64,000 bases of DNA, taken from assembly GCA_030710605.1 (NCBI GenBank), contig CP092863.1, positions 108,230,405 to 108,294,404 on the forward strand, read 5' to 3'. The stretch comes from Cordylochernes scorpioides. Its lineage: Eukaryota > Arthropoda > Arachnida > Pseudoscorpiones > Chernetidae. Below, in pieces: positions 1 to 10,531 of the stretch. The first letter of the stretch is position 1, and the number at the start of each line of letters is the position of its first letter. The translations under genes and the position numbers were made by a program. The notes beneath the pieces were generated by a model that saw nothing but the letters and a program-made list of their open reading frames with translations, had not been told where the DNA came from and made no database searches.

Positions 1-222
1 GTGGATGTCATTCTTGTATAATATATAAATGAGTTTTAAAAATTGTAAAAAAAAAAAAATGCATCGGCCGGGAATCGAACCCGGGGCGCCCGCGTGGCAG
101 GCGAGCATTCTACCACTGAACCAAAAGCAAACGGTGACAGAATTAAGAACGCATGACGATGATAACTGTATATTATCCGTGACAGAGGCCACGACAGACG
201 GTCGTGCTTATATATAAAAAAA
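1..222 (-). mobile_element. Helitron family-2 fragment with tRNA-Gly remnant
   Basis: This is the 5' part of the same element that is complete at 33364-34026. The stretch from the tRNA 3' end through a T-run into the ACAATTTTTAAAACTC motif (read on the minus strand) is shared. The element runs off the left edge of the window, so its CTAG end is not visible. The right boundary is set only roughly, where the sequence changes to the repeat that begins near 226. Confidence 0.55.
60..124 (-). pseudogene. tRNA-Gly(GCC)-derived sequence lacking the 5' acceptor strand
   Basis: On the minus strand the D arm (GGTTCAGTGGTAGAATG), the GCC anticodon arm, the TTCGATTC T loop and the 3' acceptor strand CCGATGC are present. 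The first seven bases, which should pair with CCGATGC, are replaced by TTGCTTT-like sequence. Without an acceptor stem it should not be a working tRNA. The internal A and B boxes for RNA polymerase III are still there, and a T-run follows the 3' end. Confidence 0.75.
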
Positions 223-225
223 AAT

Positions 226-700
226 TTTACGCAGAAATTTAAGCATCGTGCGCTAATTGATAATATTATTTTAGGAGTGCGTTCCCAGTTAGCAACAACT
301 TTGGTAGGCGACGCTGTACGTTGACACCGCCATACCTCCGAGGCATTTTACACTCGAGTTTGATTAAGAGCGATATATTTTGTGTGCCCCCCTTTATATT
401 TAAATAATTTATATCAATAAATTATATAATTATTTAATTTTTTGTACCATATATTTTGGTTTGTTAATACAGTAGAACTTGGATAATTCGAACTTCTTTA
501 ATTCGAAAACCTCTTTAATTCGAATATTTATCGTGGTCCCTAGAATTTGAAATAAATAAAATTTCCGTTTTTAATTCGAATTTTTGGATAATTCGAATTT
601 TTTTTATGGTCCCTTGGGGTTCGAATTATCCAAGTTCGACTGTATTTTCAATCTATATTTGCCGTTTATATTTAAAAATGAGTTTTTACATCTAAATAAT
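226..700 (+). repeat. Dispersed repeat R1, first copy, split by a MITE
   Basis: Nearly the same sequence occurs at 40261-40555, starting at ACGCAGAAATTTAAGCATC. It includes a core of about 80 bp (273-352) that is also found in inverse orientation at 17148-17225 and 52750-52827. No coding potential is seen. It is an old dispersed repeat of unknown class. Confidence 0.7.
470..642. mobile_element. pogo/Tigger-like MITE, 173 bp
   Basis: The ends are imperfect inverted repeats (CAGTAGAACTTGGATAATTC and its reverse complement CAGTCGAACTTGGATAATTC) flanked by TA on both sides (468-469 and 643-644). The copy of the host repeat near 40490 lacks the insert and has a single TA-type site, so the boundaries are supported by an empty site. 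It has no coding capacity. Confidence 0.8.
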
Positions 701-957
701 ATTTGGGCAAATGTTAACGGTCTTCATATACACTTTTACACTACCTTTTCATTACAAAATTAAATTAAAATATGTTTATATTAAATAATAACATTTTTAA
801 AAATCGACTTTCTGGTTCACACTTTTGTATCAAATAAATTATGTATTATTTTATTTTTCTCTATAAAAAAATCTCGGTATAATTTAGATTAAAATATTTT
901 AAGTGGCATATTTTCAATTCATATATTTATACACAAGTTTTATATTTATTTTAAAAA
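701..957. other. AT-rich spacer
   Basis: Very AT-rich sequence with no ORF, RNA gene or recognisable repeat. Confidence 0.5.
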
Positions 958-1462
958 TCTATATATATAAAAATGAATGTATGTGTGTGTGTGTCTGTTT
1001 GTTTGTTTGTCCTTTATGCCTGACCAAACCACTCATTGGATCGCCATGAAACTTTGGGAAGTTATTTAGTATAGTACTGGGAAGGTTTCTAGCAAATAAA
1101 ATTTTTGAAATAACTTTTCGCCTAGAAATAATCAAGATAAATATTCTAATTTATCTGTTATAATTCAACAATCTGCTCTAAATATTATCATGATGATACG
1201 ATGATTTTGTAATGTAGAAAATTAGGAAAGACAAAATTCAGGATGACACGGCAATTTATTTGAGACAAAAATAATGATACAATTCAAAGGCAAGATACTA
1301 TTCCTTTAACTTCCAATTACCGAGGGAACCAATTAATATTGATTTTATTCAACTTATCAAGTATTTTTCAAGGGACCGGGAAAAAATGTTCACTTTATCG
1401 AGAGATTCGTTAAACAAACCTTTACTCGGGTAAAACCTGGGCGAAGCCGGGTACATCCATAC
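958..1462 (+). mobile_element. Helitron family-1 copy with degraded 3' end
   Basis: It starts with TCTATATATATAAAAATGAA after an A, then a GT-rich run, and closely matches the reverse complement of the element at 4265-4764. Near the 3' end the hairpin CCTGGGCGAAGCCGGG is present. The expected terminal CTAG is missing: the sequence changes after GTACATCCAT and runs into a partial repeat of the element's own middle (about 1462-1510). It is non-autonomous, with no Rep/helicase coding. Confidence 0.75.
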
Positions 1463-1924
1463 AAGAATAATGATACAATTCCAAGGCAAGATACTATTCC
1501 TTTTGTAAGATTCTTCTTACGTCTCATTAGAACGTCTATATCTGATCCTGACTAGCTCAAGGTGTAAAGTCCGTTCTAGCTCAGTGGTTAAATTTTTTTT
1601 CTTTAGCATATATATGCAAAAATGTAACACACGTTAAATGCTTACATCAACTTGTGTATTAATTTGGGTTACACTCAGATACACACGTAATATGATATGA
1701 CGAACACAAAGATCCATGTTTAATATCTAATATGTAATTTGTTTCAGGGTAAGTTATCACACACATTTTTAAAATTAATAATAACTCAAAGTTTTATTGT
1801 TATCTCAAATGTACAAGTTTCAATCATGGGTAATTCTAGATGGATAAAATTTGCAGTTTAAGGATTTCAAACAAGAGTGAGGTCTTATGCTTATTAGGAA
1901 CATAAAAATACCTTTCTCAATATA
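1463..1924. other. Non-coding spacer
   Basis: Apart from about 50 bp of repeated Helitron family-1 middle at its start, nothing is recognised. A TAGCTCAGTGGTTA box near 1579 resembles a tRNA A box but no tRNA follows. Confidence 0.5.
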
Positions 1925-2150
1925 CAAAACATGCCATAATTGGCAAAACATGTTAGCTAAGCATAATGGAACATGAAGATTTCATGTTGAGGCCAAAATA
2001 TGATTTTTCTATACCTATTAAAACATGGATATGCATTTTTACCATGTAAAACATGCCATAGTTGACAAAACATACCAGCTAAGCCTAATGGAACATGAAG
2101 ATTTCATGTTAGAAACAAAATGCGAATTTCTCCTACCTATTAAGTGAATT
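1925..2150 (+). repeat. Imperfect tandem duplication, about 120 bp x 2
   Basis: Two units share ACATGCCATA, the motif AGCTAAGC(A/C)TAATGGAACA, GAAGATTTCATGTT and CTACCTATTAA (TATACCTATTAA in unit 1). They are separated by about 120 bp. No coding signal. Confidence 0.65.
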
Positions 2151-2640
2151 ATGAATTAGTAGAGAATAGGTTAACATACCGTTCCCGGGGTGGCCCACTC
2201 AAAAACCTCATCCGGTCTCCCTCCAAAACTTGATCAAGACTGGTTGGAAGCTCGATAAAGACTAACTCCAGCCTGACCCAGGACTGCCCTCTTTTTTTTT
2301 TTCGAAAAAAAAAACCAAAAGCGCCCTCAATGCTAATATTTTCCTACAGAGTAATAAAAATTACTCATAGATATTCTCAGAATAAAAATAATATTTTTAT
2401 TATTTTTAAAGAGAAAATAATTTTTCTTTTTATGGAATAAAAAAAATAGTTCTATTAATAATTTTCTTTTCAAAGGAGAAATTCTGAATAATAAATGAAC
2501 ATGCTCGTTCTATGATTGATTTTATTCTTTTAAAAAAAAAATAAAAATTTAAATTATCTTTCTACCAAGAGATAACTTAGATTAGCAATACAGTTAAGCA
2601 AAAACGAACATGTTTGCCCCTTTGAGAAAATTAACATACT
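2151..2640. other. Non-coding spacer
   Basis: A slightly GC-richer stretch (2170-2330) is followed by AT-rich sequence. No gene or known repeat is recognised. Confidence 0.45.
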
Positions 2641-3003
2641 AATTTCTTCTTTAAGAAATTCAGAAATAACACTAAATATGCCTAATCTATCAGTTAACAT
2701 TTTAATTTCTTCTTTAAGAAATTCTGAAATAATACTAAATATGCCTGATCTATCAATTAACATATTAATTTCTTCTTTAAGAAATTCTGTAATAATACTA
2801 AATATGCCTGATCTAACAATTAACATGTTAATTTCTTCTTTAAGAAATTCTGGAATAATACTAAATATGCCTGATCTAACAATTAACATATTAATTTCTT
2901 CTTTAAGAAATTCTGTAATAATACTAAATATGCCTGATCTAACAATTAACATATTAATTTCTTCTTTAAGAAATTCTGTAATAATACTAAATATGCCTAA
3001 TCT
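2641..3003. repeat. Minisatellite, 63-bp unit, about six copies
   Basis: The motif CTTCTTTAAGAAATTC recurs every 63 bp (2646, 2709, 2772, 2835, 2898, 2961). Because 63 is a multiple of three, both strands stay open, giving apparent 21-residue protein repeats in each direction. The two-strand openness and lack of flanking gene structure argue for a minisatellite, not a gene. Confidence 0.85.
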
Positions 3004-3059
3004 ATCTGAAAGTGATATCATAAGATATATATACAAAAATTAAGAAAAAAAAAGGAAAG

Positions 3060-3300
3060 GTGAAGGGATGGTCTGGTTTTAACAGAGAAGAATGCTCGAC
3101 GTCCTTTTCTCTCTTGTCGGGGCAGCTTCTCCATTGTCCACCAGCTTTCCATTTACACTGTGGGTGAATTTTAAGGTATAGATGGCATTTCCAGCCTTCT
3201 GGTGTAGATCCTGCGCTGGACCTCTCTGCAATGGGCTCCATGATCCTTGGGCATCGTCGGCCACCGTGGTGGGGTCTCCCTGGACACCAAACACTTCTGG
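3060..3300 (-). other. GC-richer island, possible exon or TE fragment
   Basis: About 240 bp much richer in GC than its surroundings. Two minus-strand frames are open (3002-3241 and 3079-3294). No domain or family is recognised. It may be an exon relic or a fragment of a mobile element. No splice sites were convincing. Confidence 0.3.
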
Positions 3301-3769
3301 CGAGCCACTGTATATATATATATATATTATATAATCTAAAAATATTATATAATCTAAAACCTCAAAAATTTCTATATTTTAAAAAATATATATTTTATTT
3401 TATTCATTGATAATTTTTATTTTTGTTAACATCGTTTTTAGAAAGACTTTCAGTTTTAGTTGTATAATTTTGTTGTAAATATGCGTAGTTAACCAATCAA
3501 TCCTTTTAAATCACTAATATAGGATTAAATTATAAATTCTATATAATGTGAAACTAACAAATGTGTAATCTTTCCTCAAGTAATTGAAAATAAAAGCTAC
3601 TTGACGGTAAATAATTATCTTTTTTTATCACGACTGCACCTCAACCCTTTATCTTATCGATCCTTTGTCTTATCAACCCTTTATCAACAACAACAAACTT
3701 ATTCATAACATATATATAATGTAAATGTTTACATCTTTGTTGGGTCTGTTTGGTGGAAAATCTGGCCCA
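3301..3769. other. AT-rich spacer with TA microsatellite
   Basis: A (TA)n run at about 3310-3330, then AT-rich sequence with no recognised feature. Confidence 0.5.
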
Positions 3770-3933
3770 ACACTTTAACTTCCAATTACCGAGGGAACCA
3801 ATTAATATTGATTTTATTCAACTTATCGAGTATTTTTCAAGGGACCGGGGAAAAAATGTTCACTTTATCGAGAGATTCGTTAGACAAACTTTTACTCGGG
3901 TAAAACCCGGGCGAAGCCGGGTACGTCCGCTAG
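3770..3933 (+). mobile_element. Helitron family-1, 3' fragment
   Basis: Contains the 3' end of the family: the shared ACTTCCAATTACC segment, then the hairpin CCCGGGCGAAGCCGGG, GTACGTCCG and terminal CTAG at 3930-3933 followed by T. The 5' half is absent. Confidence 0.8.
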
Positions 3934-4087
3934 TATTATATAAGATGTAATTAATAAACTTTTTTAAAAAATTCTTAATACATTTAAATAACATGACATT
4001 ATGTTATATTCAAATAGGTAAAATAGGTTGGTTTCAGATGGGTATAAATTAGGCTAGTTTCAGATAGGTTATATATATATTAGGTTA
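3934..4087. repeat. Degenerate flank of the AGGTTAG satellite
   Basis: Contains GGTTGGTTTCAGATGGG and TTTCAGATAGGTTA, units like those at 8730-8800 and 46562-46600. Copia-1 is inserted at its right end. Confidence 0.6.
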
Positions 4088-4882
4088 TGATGGACTATAA
4101 TTAAAAATATATTTAGATATTTAGATTATATAAATTGGAAACATTTATATAATTATTAATTTTTGACCAGAGTTGGTTGTTGTTATTAGATTTGTCTTGA
4201 AGCCTTTTTTATAGAACTGTTTGTTTTGTTTATTATATTTCTTTAAATTTAAACATATATAAAACTAGCGGACGTACCCGGCTTCGCCCGGGTTTTACCC
4301 GAGTAAAGGTTTGTTTAACGAATCTCTCGATAAAGTGAACATTTTTTCCCGGTCCCTTGAAAAATACTCGATAAGTTGAATAAAATCAATATTAATTGGT
4401 TCCCTCGGTAATTGGAAGTTAAAGGAATAGTATCTTGCCTTTGAATTGTATCATTATTCTTGTCTCAAATAAATTGCCGTGTCATCCTGAATTTTGTCTT
4501 TCCTAATTTTCTACATTACAAAATCATCATATCATCATGATAATATTTAGAGCAGATTGTTGAATTATAACAGATAAATTAGAATATTTATCTTGATTAT
4601 TTCTAGGCGAAAAGTTATTTCAAAAATTTTATTTGCTAGAAACCTTCCCAGTACTATACTAAATAACTTCCCAAAGTTTCATGGCGTTCCAATGAGTGAT
4701 TTGGTCAGGCATAAAGGACAAACAGACACACACACACACATACATTGATTTTTATATATATAGATAAGATATGTGTTAAATATCTCTCCCTTTGTTTTGT
4801 AAGTTAATAAATATAATCATTTGTGCATTTAATTTATCGTATTATTTAATAATAATCCACGCCTTATATAGATTCGACAACA
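4088..4882 (+). repeat. Copia-1 5' LTR, split by a Helitron
   Basis: LTR sequence lies at 4088-4264 and 4765-4882, about 295 bp together, and matches the 298-bp 3' LTR with few differences. Removing the intervening Helitron restores the AAAATAAGAT seen in the 3' LTR. Confidence 0.9.
4265..4764 (-). mobile_element. Helitron family-1, complete 500-bp copy inside the LTR
   Basis: Read on the minus strand it begins TCTATATATA and ends with the hairpin CCCGGGCGAAGCCGGG, GTACGTCCG, CTAG. The host bases are A at 4264 and T at 4765, the Helitron A|T target. The 3' LTR gives the empty site AAAATAAGAT. No target duplication is made, as expected for rolling-circle insertion. Non-coding and non-autonomous. 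Confidence 0.9.
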
Positions 4883-4883
4883 A

Positions 4884-4900
4884 TTAGGTAGCAGAGCGTG
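4884..4900 (+). other. Copia-1 primer-binding site (initiator tRNA-Met)
   Basis: Just after the 5' LTR, TAGGTAGCAGAG is close to the complement of an initiator tRNA-Met 3' end. Copia-2 has the cleaner TGGTAGCAGAG followed by the same CGTGG. Confidence 0.6.
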
Positions 4901-4958
4901 GCTATTAAATAAAACGTAAATAAAATATTTAGAAATATATAAAACTAAAGAAATAGAA

Positions 4959-7032
4959 ATGGATTTTTTAGCTTCACCAAAAATCGATTTGCTCACAAAT
5001 AGTAATTATGCGATTTGGAGTATGAAAATAGAAGCCTTGTTAGATTCAAGGGATATTTTTGATGGTGTTATTAATAATCCAAAGCCTACAAAAGATGATA
5101 AAAAATGGCGACGCTTTTAATGAATGGACTAAGAAAAATAAACAAGCTTTTGGAATAATTATTCTTAGTTTGTCATCTGATCAGGCTATCGCCTACAAAG
5201 GTATTAAAAATGCACAAGAATTATGGAATGCTATAAAACTCAGATATGAAGGAGAAGCTGAAGATAAATCTATGAATCTTATGCTTGAATTAACTCGACT
5301 AAAAAAGAAATATGATGAAAGCATTGAAGGTTACTTGACCAGAAGTCAAGGGATTTCAAGACAATTAATTGAAATGGGAAAAGCAATAACAGATAAAGAA
5401 ATAATTAGATACATCCTCGAGGGATTACTGGATAAATATAACAATGTGATTACATCAATCCTCGCTAATAGAAATATGGACTTTAATGGCATGCGTCAAA
5501 ATTTATTGGACTTTGAAAAAAGAAATCCAGAAAGAAGACAGGAACATGTCAAAGTATATAAAACCTCCAGTAACCAGAACAAAGTTAAAACATGTTTTTG
5601 TTGCGGAAAAAGAGGACATTTTCAAAAGGACTGTTGGTTTAAAAATAGAAACAAAGTTGACCATCAAAAAACCAAACAGTTTCCAACCAAGCGTTTTACT
5701 AAGAATCATGAAGAGAAAGCGAATATTACTAAAGAACATATCCCTAATAAAGACAAACAAGAATTTGCTTTAACAGCTGGAATTGAACAAAGAAAAATGG
5801 TAAATGAATGGCAACTTGATTCAGCGTGCACTTCACACATGTCATGTGATAACTCATGGATGATTAATGAGAAAGATGAGGTACGACAAGTTAATCTTGC
5901 TGAAACTGGTAGAAGTATCAACTCCATATCAAGGGGAGATATCAAAGCAGTAACTGAATTGGATGATGGACAACATAATAATGTCAAATTAGAAGATATG
6001 TTATTTGTTCCCCAACTAAATGGCAATTTGATGTCTGTACCGAGCCTGGTGAAAAGAGGAAATAGTGTCACCTTGAACCAAGAGGGTGCTTTCATTTATG
6101 CACCAGATGGACAATTAATCTGTAAGGGTGAATTTGAGGAAGACATGTTTACCATCAGCTTAATCCATGAACTTAGACAGGATGACTCAAAAGAAAAATG
6201 CTTTAAAATTGATAAGGACTCTAGGATTTTATGGCATAAAAGATTGGGACATATTAATGACGATTACATGTCAAGAATGAAAAGGGATGGCATGGTCCGA
6301 GGACTCCCTGACTTGAGAGGCGAAGTCGGAATATGCCAAGCATGCATAACAGGGAAAATGCCTCGCACACCTTTTCAGGCAACTTATGATGAAACTGCAA
6401 AGGGTACTTTAGAATGCCTACATGTTGATCTATGTGGCCCCATGAAAGAAGAATCCTTAAGTGGAAACAAATATATGATGGTTGCGGTTGATCAATATTC
6501 TAGAAAATATTTTGTGAACTTTTTGAGTTTCAAGGATGAAGCATCTAACAAATTGAAAGATCTGATCAATAGCATGGAAAATGAGTTAGATAAAAAGGTC
6601 AAAAGAATTAGAACAGATAATGGATTTGAATTTATCAACAGATCATTAGAAGAATATTTTAAAACTAAAGGAATAAAACATGAGAAAACTTGTAATTACT
6701 CACCAAGAAGTAATGGCATCGCAGAAAGAGCGAACAGAACATTGCTCGATAAAGCCAGAACCCTCTTATCTGATGGAGGCTTGCCCGTCCAATTTTGGGC
6801 AGAAGCAATTTCAAAAGCCGAATATCTTCACAATATTACCTCTAACAAGACTCAAAAGCAAGAAACACCAATGGAACTTTGGAATGGCCAGAAACCAACT
6901 GTAAAACACTTGAAAGTATTTGGATGCTTAGCCTTTTATAAAGTTAATGACAACCAAAGACATAAGTTACAACCCAAGGCAGCAAAAGGAATTTTCATTG
7001 GATACTCAAGAGAAAGGAAGGCATATAGGATA
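4959..7032 (+). pseudogene. Copia-1 gag-pol, 5' part (gag, protease, integrase)
   Basis: Gag would start at the ATG at 4959, but a frameshift near 5100 moves it into the frame that is open from 5059. Domains in order: a UBN2-type gag; zinc knuckle CFCCGKRGHFQKDC (about 5590-5635); aspartic protease LDSACTSHMS (about 5815); GAG-preintegrase region LWHKRLGH; integrase core with HVDLCGPM, RTDNGFEF and SNGIAERANRT. The reading frame enters the N-gap at 7033, so anything translated across it is meaningless. Close relative of Copia-2 (44461-46176). Confidence 0.88.
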
Positions 7033-7132
7033 NNNNNNNNNNNNNNNNNNNNNNNNNNNNNNNNNNNNNNNNNNNNNNNNNNNNNNNNNNNNNNNNNNNN
7101 NNNNNNNNNNNNNNNNNNNNNNNNNNNNNNNN
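7033..7132. other. Assembly gap, 100 N
   Basis: Exactly 100 Ns, a conventional placeholder, so the true missing length is unknown. It falls in copia pol between the integrase core and RT. Confidence 0.99.
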
Positions 7133-8410
7133 TATGATGCAAATCAGTGTCGACTACATGAGACAAGAGATGTAAAGTTTGATGAATCCAAAAAGGGTAT
7201 AGAAGAATCACATGGATGTATAGAACCTTTGACAGACAATTTGGACTGCCTTCCATTAGATTTTGAAATCACTGATTCTCCAGAAATGACATTTGCACCA
7301 CAACATTTTGAAGGAGATAATTCAGACTACCCTAATGAAGAAAACCTAATGATTGATCAAGGAGAAGAAACAGGTTCATTACCAGAAGAAACACCACCAG
7401 ATAATAGAAGACCAGTTAGAGAAAGAAAAATGCCAATCAAGTATAATGACCACATTGTATATCAAGCACATGAGGAGGAAATACCAAATAATTATGAAGA
7501 AACCCTTAATTCAAACGACAAAGATCTTTGGTATCAAGCCATGCTTGATGAACTAAACTCAATGAGAGTACATAATGTTTGGGAAATAGTGGATAGACCA
7601 AAATATCATAAAATAATTAAGAGTAACTGGGTATACTCCATAAAGGACACACCAGATAATATAGAACCAACCTATAAAGCAAGACTTGTTGCTGCTGGCT
7701 ACAATCAAAAGCAAGGACTTGACTACGATGAAAGCTTTAGTCCTGTAATGAAAATGGGCACATTTAGAACACTCTCGTCATTGGCCACTATTAACAAATA
7801 CAAGATAAGAATCTTCGACATCAAAACAGCTTACTTAAACGGAACTCTGGAAAGACCAATTTACATGGAAATGCCACCAGGATTTACTGAGAAGGACAAA
7901 GTACTTTTGGTAAATAAAAGCATATATGGACTTCCACAATCAGATGCTAGCTGGAACAACACCGCAGATGCCAAATCCTTTGGAGGACACATCATAAAGA
8001 TTGGAGACAATTTGCTGAACTGGAAGAGTGGAAAACAGAGGATTGTTGCTTTGTCTACAATGGAGGCAGAACTGCTGTCATTTTGTGACGGAGTTTGTGA
8101 CATCAAGTTCTACACCAGCCTATTGGAAGAACTCAATATGAAGCAGCTGATTAAAGAGCCCACACCAATTAAGACTGATAGCAAATCACTTATAGACTGG
8201 ATAAAGAACCAAAAGCAGAATACCCGAACGCGACACTTTAATAGAAAATACCATTTTATTAAAGATGAATATGTGAAGAAAACAATCCAACCAATCTTTG
8301 TGAGGACAGAACAACAGGAGGCTGACCTGTTAACCAAGAACCTCTCCGGTCCCCGCCTAAAGAACCAGACCAAGATGCTGGGAATGGACATGGACTTTAC
8401 ACAGGACTGA
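7133..8410 (+). pseudogene. Copia-1 pol, 3' part with deleted RT core
   Basis: After the gap the frame is open to a TGA at 8408. Seen are the RT entry (KARLVAAGYNQKQGLDYDESF), FDIKTAYLNG, and KSIYGLPQS. The sequence then jumps directly to RNase H (ADAKSFGGHI, LSTMEAELLSF, TDSKSLIDWI, RTRHFNRKYHFI). The segment that carries the YVDD catalytic motif is missing, an in-frame internal deletion near 7955. Such a product cannot reverse-transcribe. Confidence 0.9.
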
Positions 8411-8419
8411 ATTTTTAAT

Positions 8420-8431
8420 TAAAGGGGGGTT
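8420..8431 (+). other. Copia-1 polypurine tract
   Basis: TAAAGGGGGG immediately precedes the 3' LTR, where plus-strand DNA synthesis would be primed. Confidence 0.75.
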
Positions 8432-8729
8432 TGATGGACTATAATTAAAAATATATTTAGATATTTAGATTATATAAATTGGAAATATTTATATGATTAT
8501 TAATTTTTGACCAGAGTTGGTTGTTGTTATTAGATTTGTCTTGAAGCCTTTTTTTTTATAGAACTGTTTGTTTTGTTTATTATATTTCTTTAAATTTAAA
8601 CATATATAAAATAAGATATGTGTTAAATATCTCTCCCTTTGTTTTGTAAGTTAATAAATATAATCATTTGTGCATTTAATTTATCGTATTATTTAATAAT
8701 AATCCACGCCTTATATAGATTCGACAACA
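8432..8729 (+). repeat. Copia-1 3' LTR
   Basis: 298 bp, TG...CA, near identical to the 5' LTR. It is followed by the GGTTA target duplication. Confidence 0.92.
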
Positions 8730-8734
8730 GGTTA

Positions 8735-9498
8735 GTTTAAGATGTGTTATAAAAAGGTTAGTTTCATTAATTAAAATAGGTTATTTTCAGATAGGTTAAG
8801 TTAGGTTTGTTTAATCGCTAAATGACGTTAGTTTTAGATAAGCTGAATTAGGTTAGTTTAATCGCTAAATAAGGTTAGTTTTAGATAAGTTGAATTAGGT
8901 TAGTCTAATCGCTAAATAAGATTAGTTATAGATAAGTTGAATTAGGTTAGTTTAATTGCTAAATAAGGTTGGTTTTAGATAAGTTGAATTAGGTTAGTTT
9001 AATCGCTAAATAAGGCTGGTTTTAGATAAGTTGAATTAGGTTAGTCTAATCGCTAAATAAGATTAGTTATAGATAAGTTGAATTAGGTTAGTTTAATTGC
9101 TAAATAAGGTTGGTTTTAGATAAGTTGAATTAGGTTAGTTTAATCGCTAAATAAGGTTAGTTTTAGATAAGTTGAATTAGGTTAGTTTAATCGCTAAATA
9201 AGGTTGGTTTTAGATAAGTTGAATTAGGTTAATCTAATCGCTAAATAAGATTAGTTATAGATAAGTTGAATTAGGTTAGTTTAATTGCTAAATAAGGTTG
9301 GTTTTAGATAAGTTGAATTAGGTTAGTTTAATTGCTAAAAAAGGTTAGTTTTGGATAGGTTAAATTAGGTTAGTTTAATTGCTAAATAAGGTTAGTTTTA
9401 GATAAGTTGAATTAGGTTAGTTTTAGATAAGTTGAATTAGGTTAGTTTAATCGCTAAATAAGGTTTGTTTTAGATAGCTTGAATTAGGTTAGTTTAAT
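8735..9498 (+). repeat. 47-bp satellite array, copy A
   Basis: About 15 units of TTAGTTTAATCGCTAAATAA plus GGTTAGTTTTAGATAAGTTG plus AATTAGG, with units of slightly variable length. The same array is at 46600-47613. It contains AGGTTAG-type words but is not a simple TTAGG telomere repeat. Confidence 0.9.
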
Positions 9499-9961
9499 TG
9501 TCAAATTATATTGACAAACATTTTCAGTTTTTTTTTTTCTGATCAGGTTTTAGAGGGAAGAATGTTGTCTTCGTTTGTTAGTGAACCAATCTCTCACGCC
9601 TTCTCATTGGACGAATGTGGCTATGTCTGTATATAGGAGGGGACTAAGGGAATGCGAGACGGGCCGAGAGCATGGAGAATCGGTGTGGAGACACGAAAAG
9701 TGTTTTTCTACGTGGTTTTTTCCGTGACTGGCTGTCCTCTTCGCATCCCGGTGTCACCCGAGTCCGATCCCTGCCAGCGATACAATAAAGCTAAGTACTG
9801 TTTTATTTTATTTAACAAATCGTGAGTTGTTTTTATCTCCCTTTTGTTGTTAGTGTTGTGCTCTTGAGTGTACACTTTTCTGTGTATTAAGGTACATTTA
9901 ATTTAGGCCCTAGCTTATTCCATTTTTGTGTGTTAACCCGCAAAAGTATTAACGTTTGTCA
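9499..9961 (+). repeat. LARD-A 5' LTR
   Basis: TG...CA, 463 bp, followed directly by TTGGCGAGCCCTGCCAGG, a plausible tRNA primer-binding site. It contains a TATATAGGAGGGG promoter-like box (about 9635) and ACAATAAAGC (about 9781), a polyadenylation signal. Confidence 0.75.
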
Positions 9962-10076
9962 TTGGCGAGCCCTGCCAGGATTATTGGTGTTTGCAAGTGT
10001 AAAGTCCTGTAATTTGTACGTGCGGCTTTATTTTCTTTGATTGAGTGGTTTATTATTATTATTATTGTACTCCATT

Positions 10077-10523
10077 ATGTTTGTGAACTCAATGCTCAAC
10101 TTGTCAGTGTTTAATGGGGTTGGTCTCGAGTCTTTCATTTGGGAAGTCGAGCTTAAAGCTTGAGTAGGCAAATGGAATCCTGAGGTCAAGGCACTGCTTA
10201 TGTTCGAGGCTATATCCCCTGAAGTTAAGTTGAGCTTAGAGGAAATGGGTATCCGTAACGATAGCAGTTTCGAAAGTATTGTTAGTAAACTGAACATACT
10301 GTACCCTAAAAAGGCGCGTGGTATTAGGGAATGCCTTAAATTAATAAAGGTCTTAAGCAGAGATTTGGGGAAAGTCCTATGGTTTTTAAAGAAAGATTCT
10401 TGGCCATTAGAGATAGAGTACAGATTTGACGATAGTTTAGTTTTTGAAATTTTCCTCGAAAATGTACTCGAAAAGTATAAAGAGGCTATTGTTCGCAGTG
10501 AGGCTAAATCAATAGAAAAGTAG
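10077..10523 (+). pseudogene. LARD-A gag remnant
   Basis: Starting at ATG 10077 the frame reads a short N-terminus, meets a TGA near 10167, then stays open from 10200 (FEAISPEVKLSLEEM...). The matching part of LARD-B (50058-50540) keeps a longer central sequence; copy A differs by small indels around 10348-10420. It is probably the gag capsid region of a gypsy-type element, but no capsid motif is recognised firmly. Confidence 0.55.
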
Positions 10524-10531
10524 TCAGTGCC

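Larger units (their letters stand above)
4088..8729 (+). mobile_element. Copia-1, defective Ty1/copia retrotransposon
   Basis: It is bounded by LTRs (TGATGG...CAACA) and flanked by a perfect 5-bp duplication GGTTA (4083-4087 and 8730-8734). Internal order is PBS, gag, CCHC, protease, integrase, RT, RNase H, polypurine tract, which is copia order. It cannot be autonomous: gag has a frameshift, the RT core is deleted and a 100-N gap interrupts pol. It sits in AGGTTAG satellite, and copy B (near 46590) has the uninterrupted site. Confidence 0.92.

Noticed and set aside
1577..1595. tRNA A-box-like TAGCTCAGTGGTTA
   Set aside because: No anticodon arm, T arm or acceptor stem follows.
2554..3043. 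ORFs on both strands with 21-residue repeats
   Set aside because: Explained by a 63-bp minisatellite; both strands are open for the same reason and no promoter or splice context was seen.
6947..8410. A single ORF running across the N-gap
   Set aside because: The gap length is a placeholder, so the frame relation across it is not real evidence; the two sides are annotated separately.
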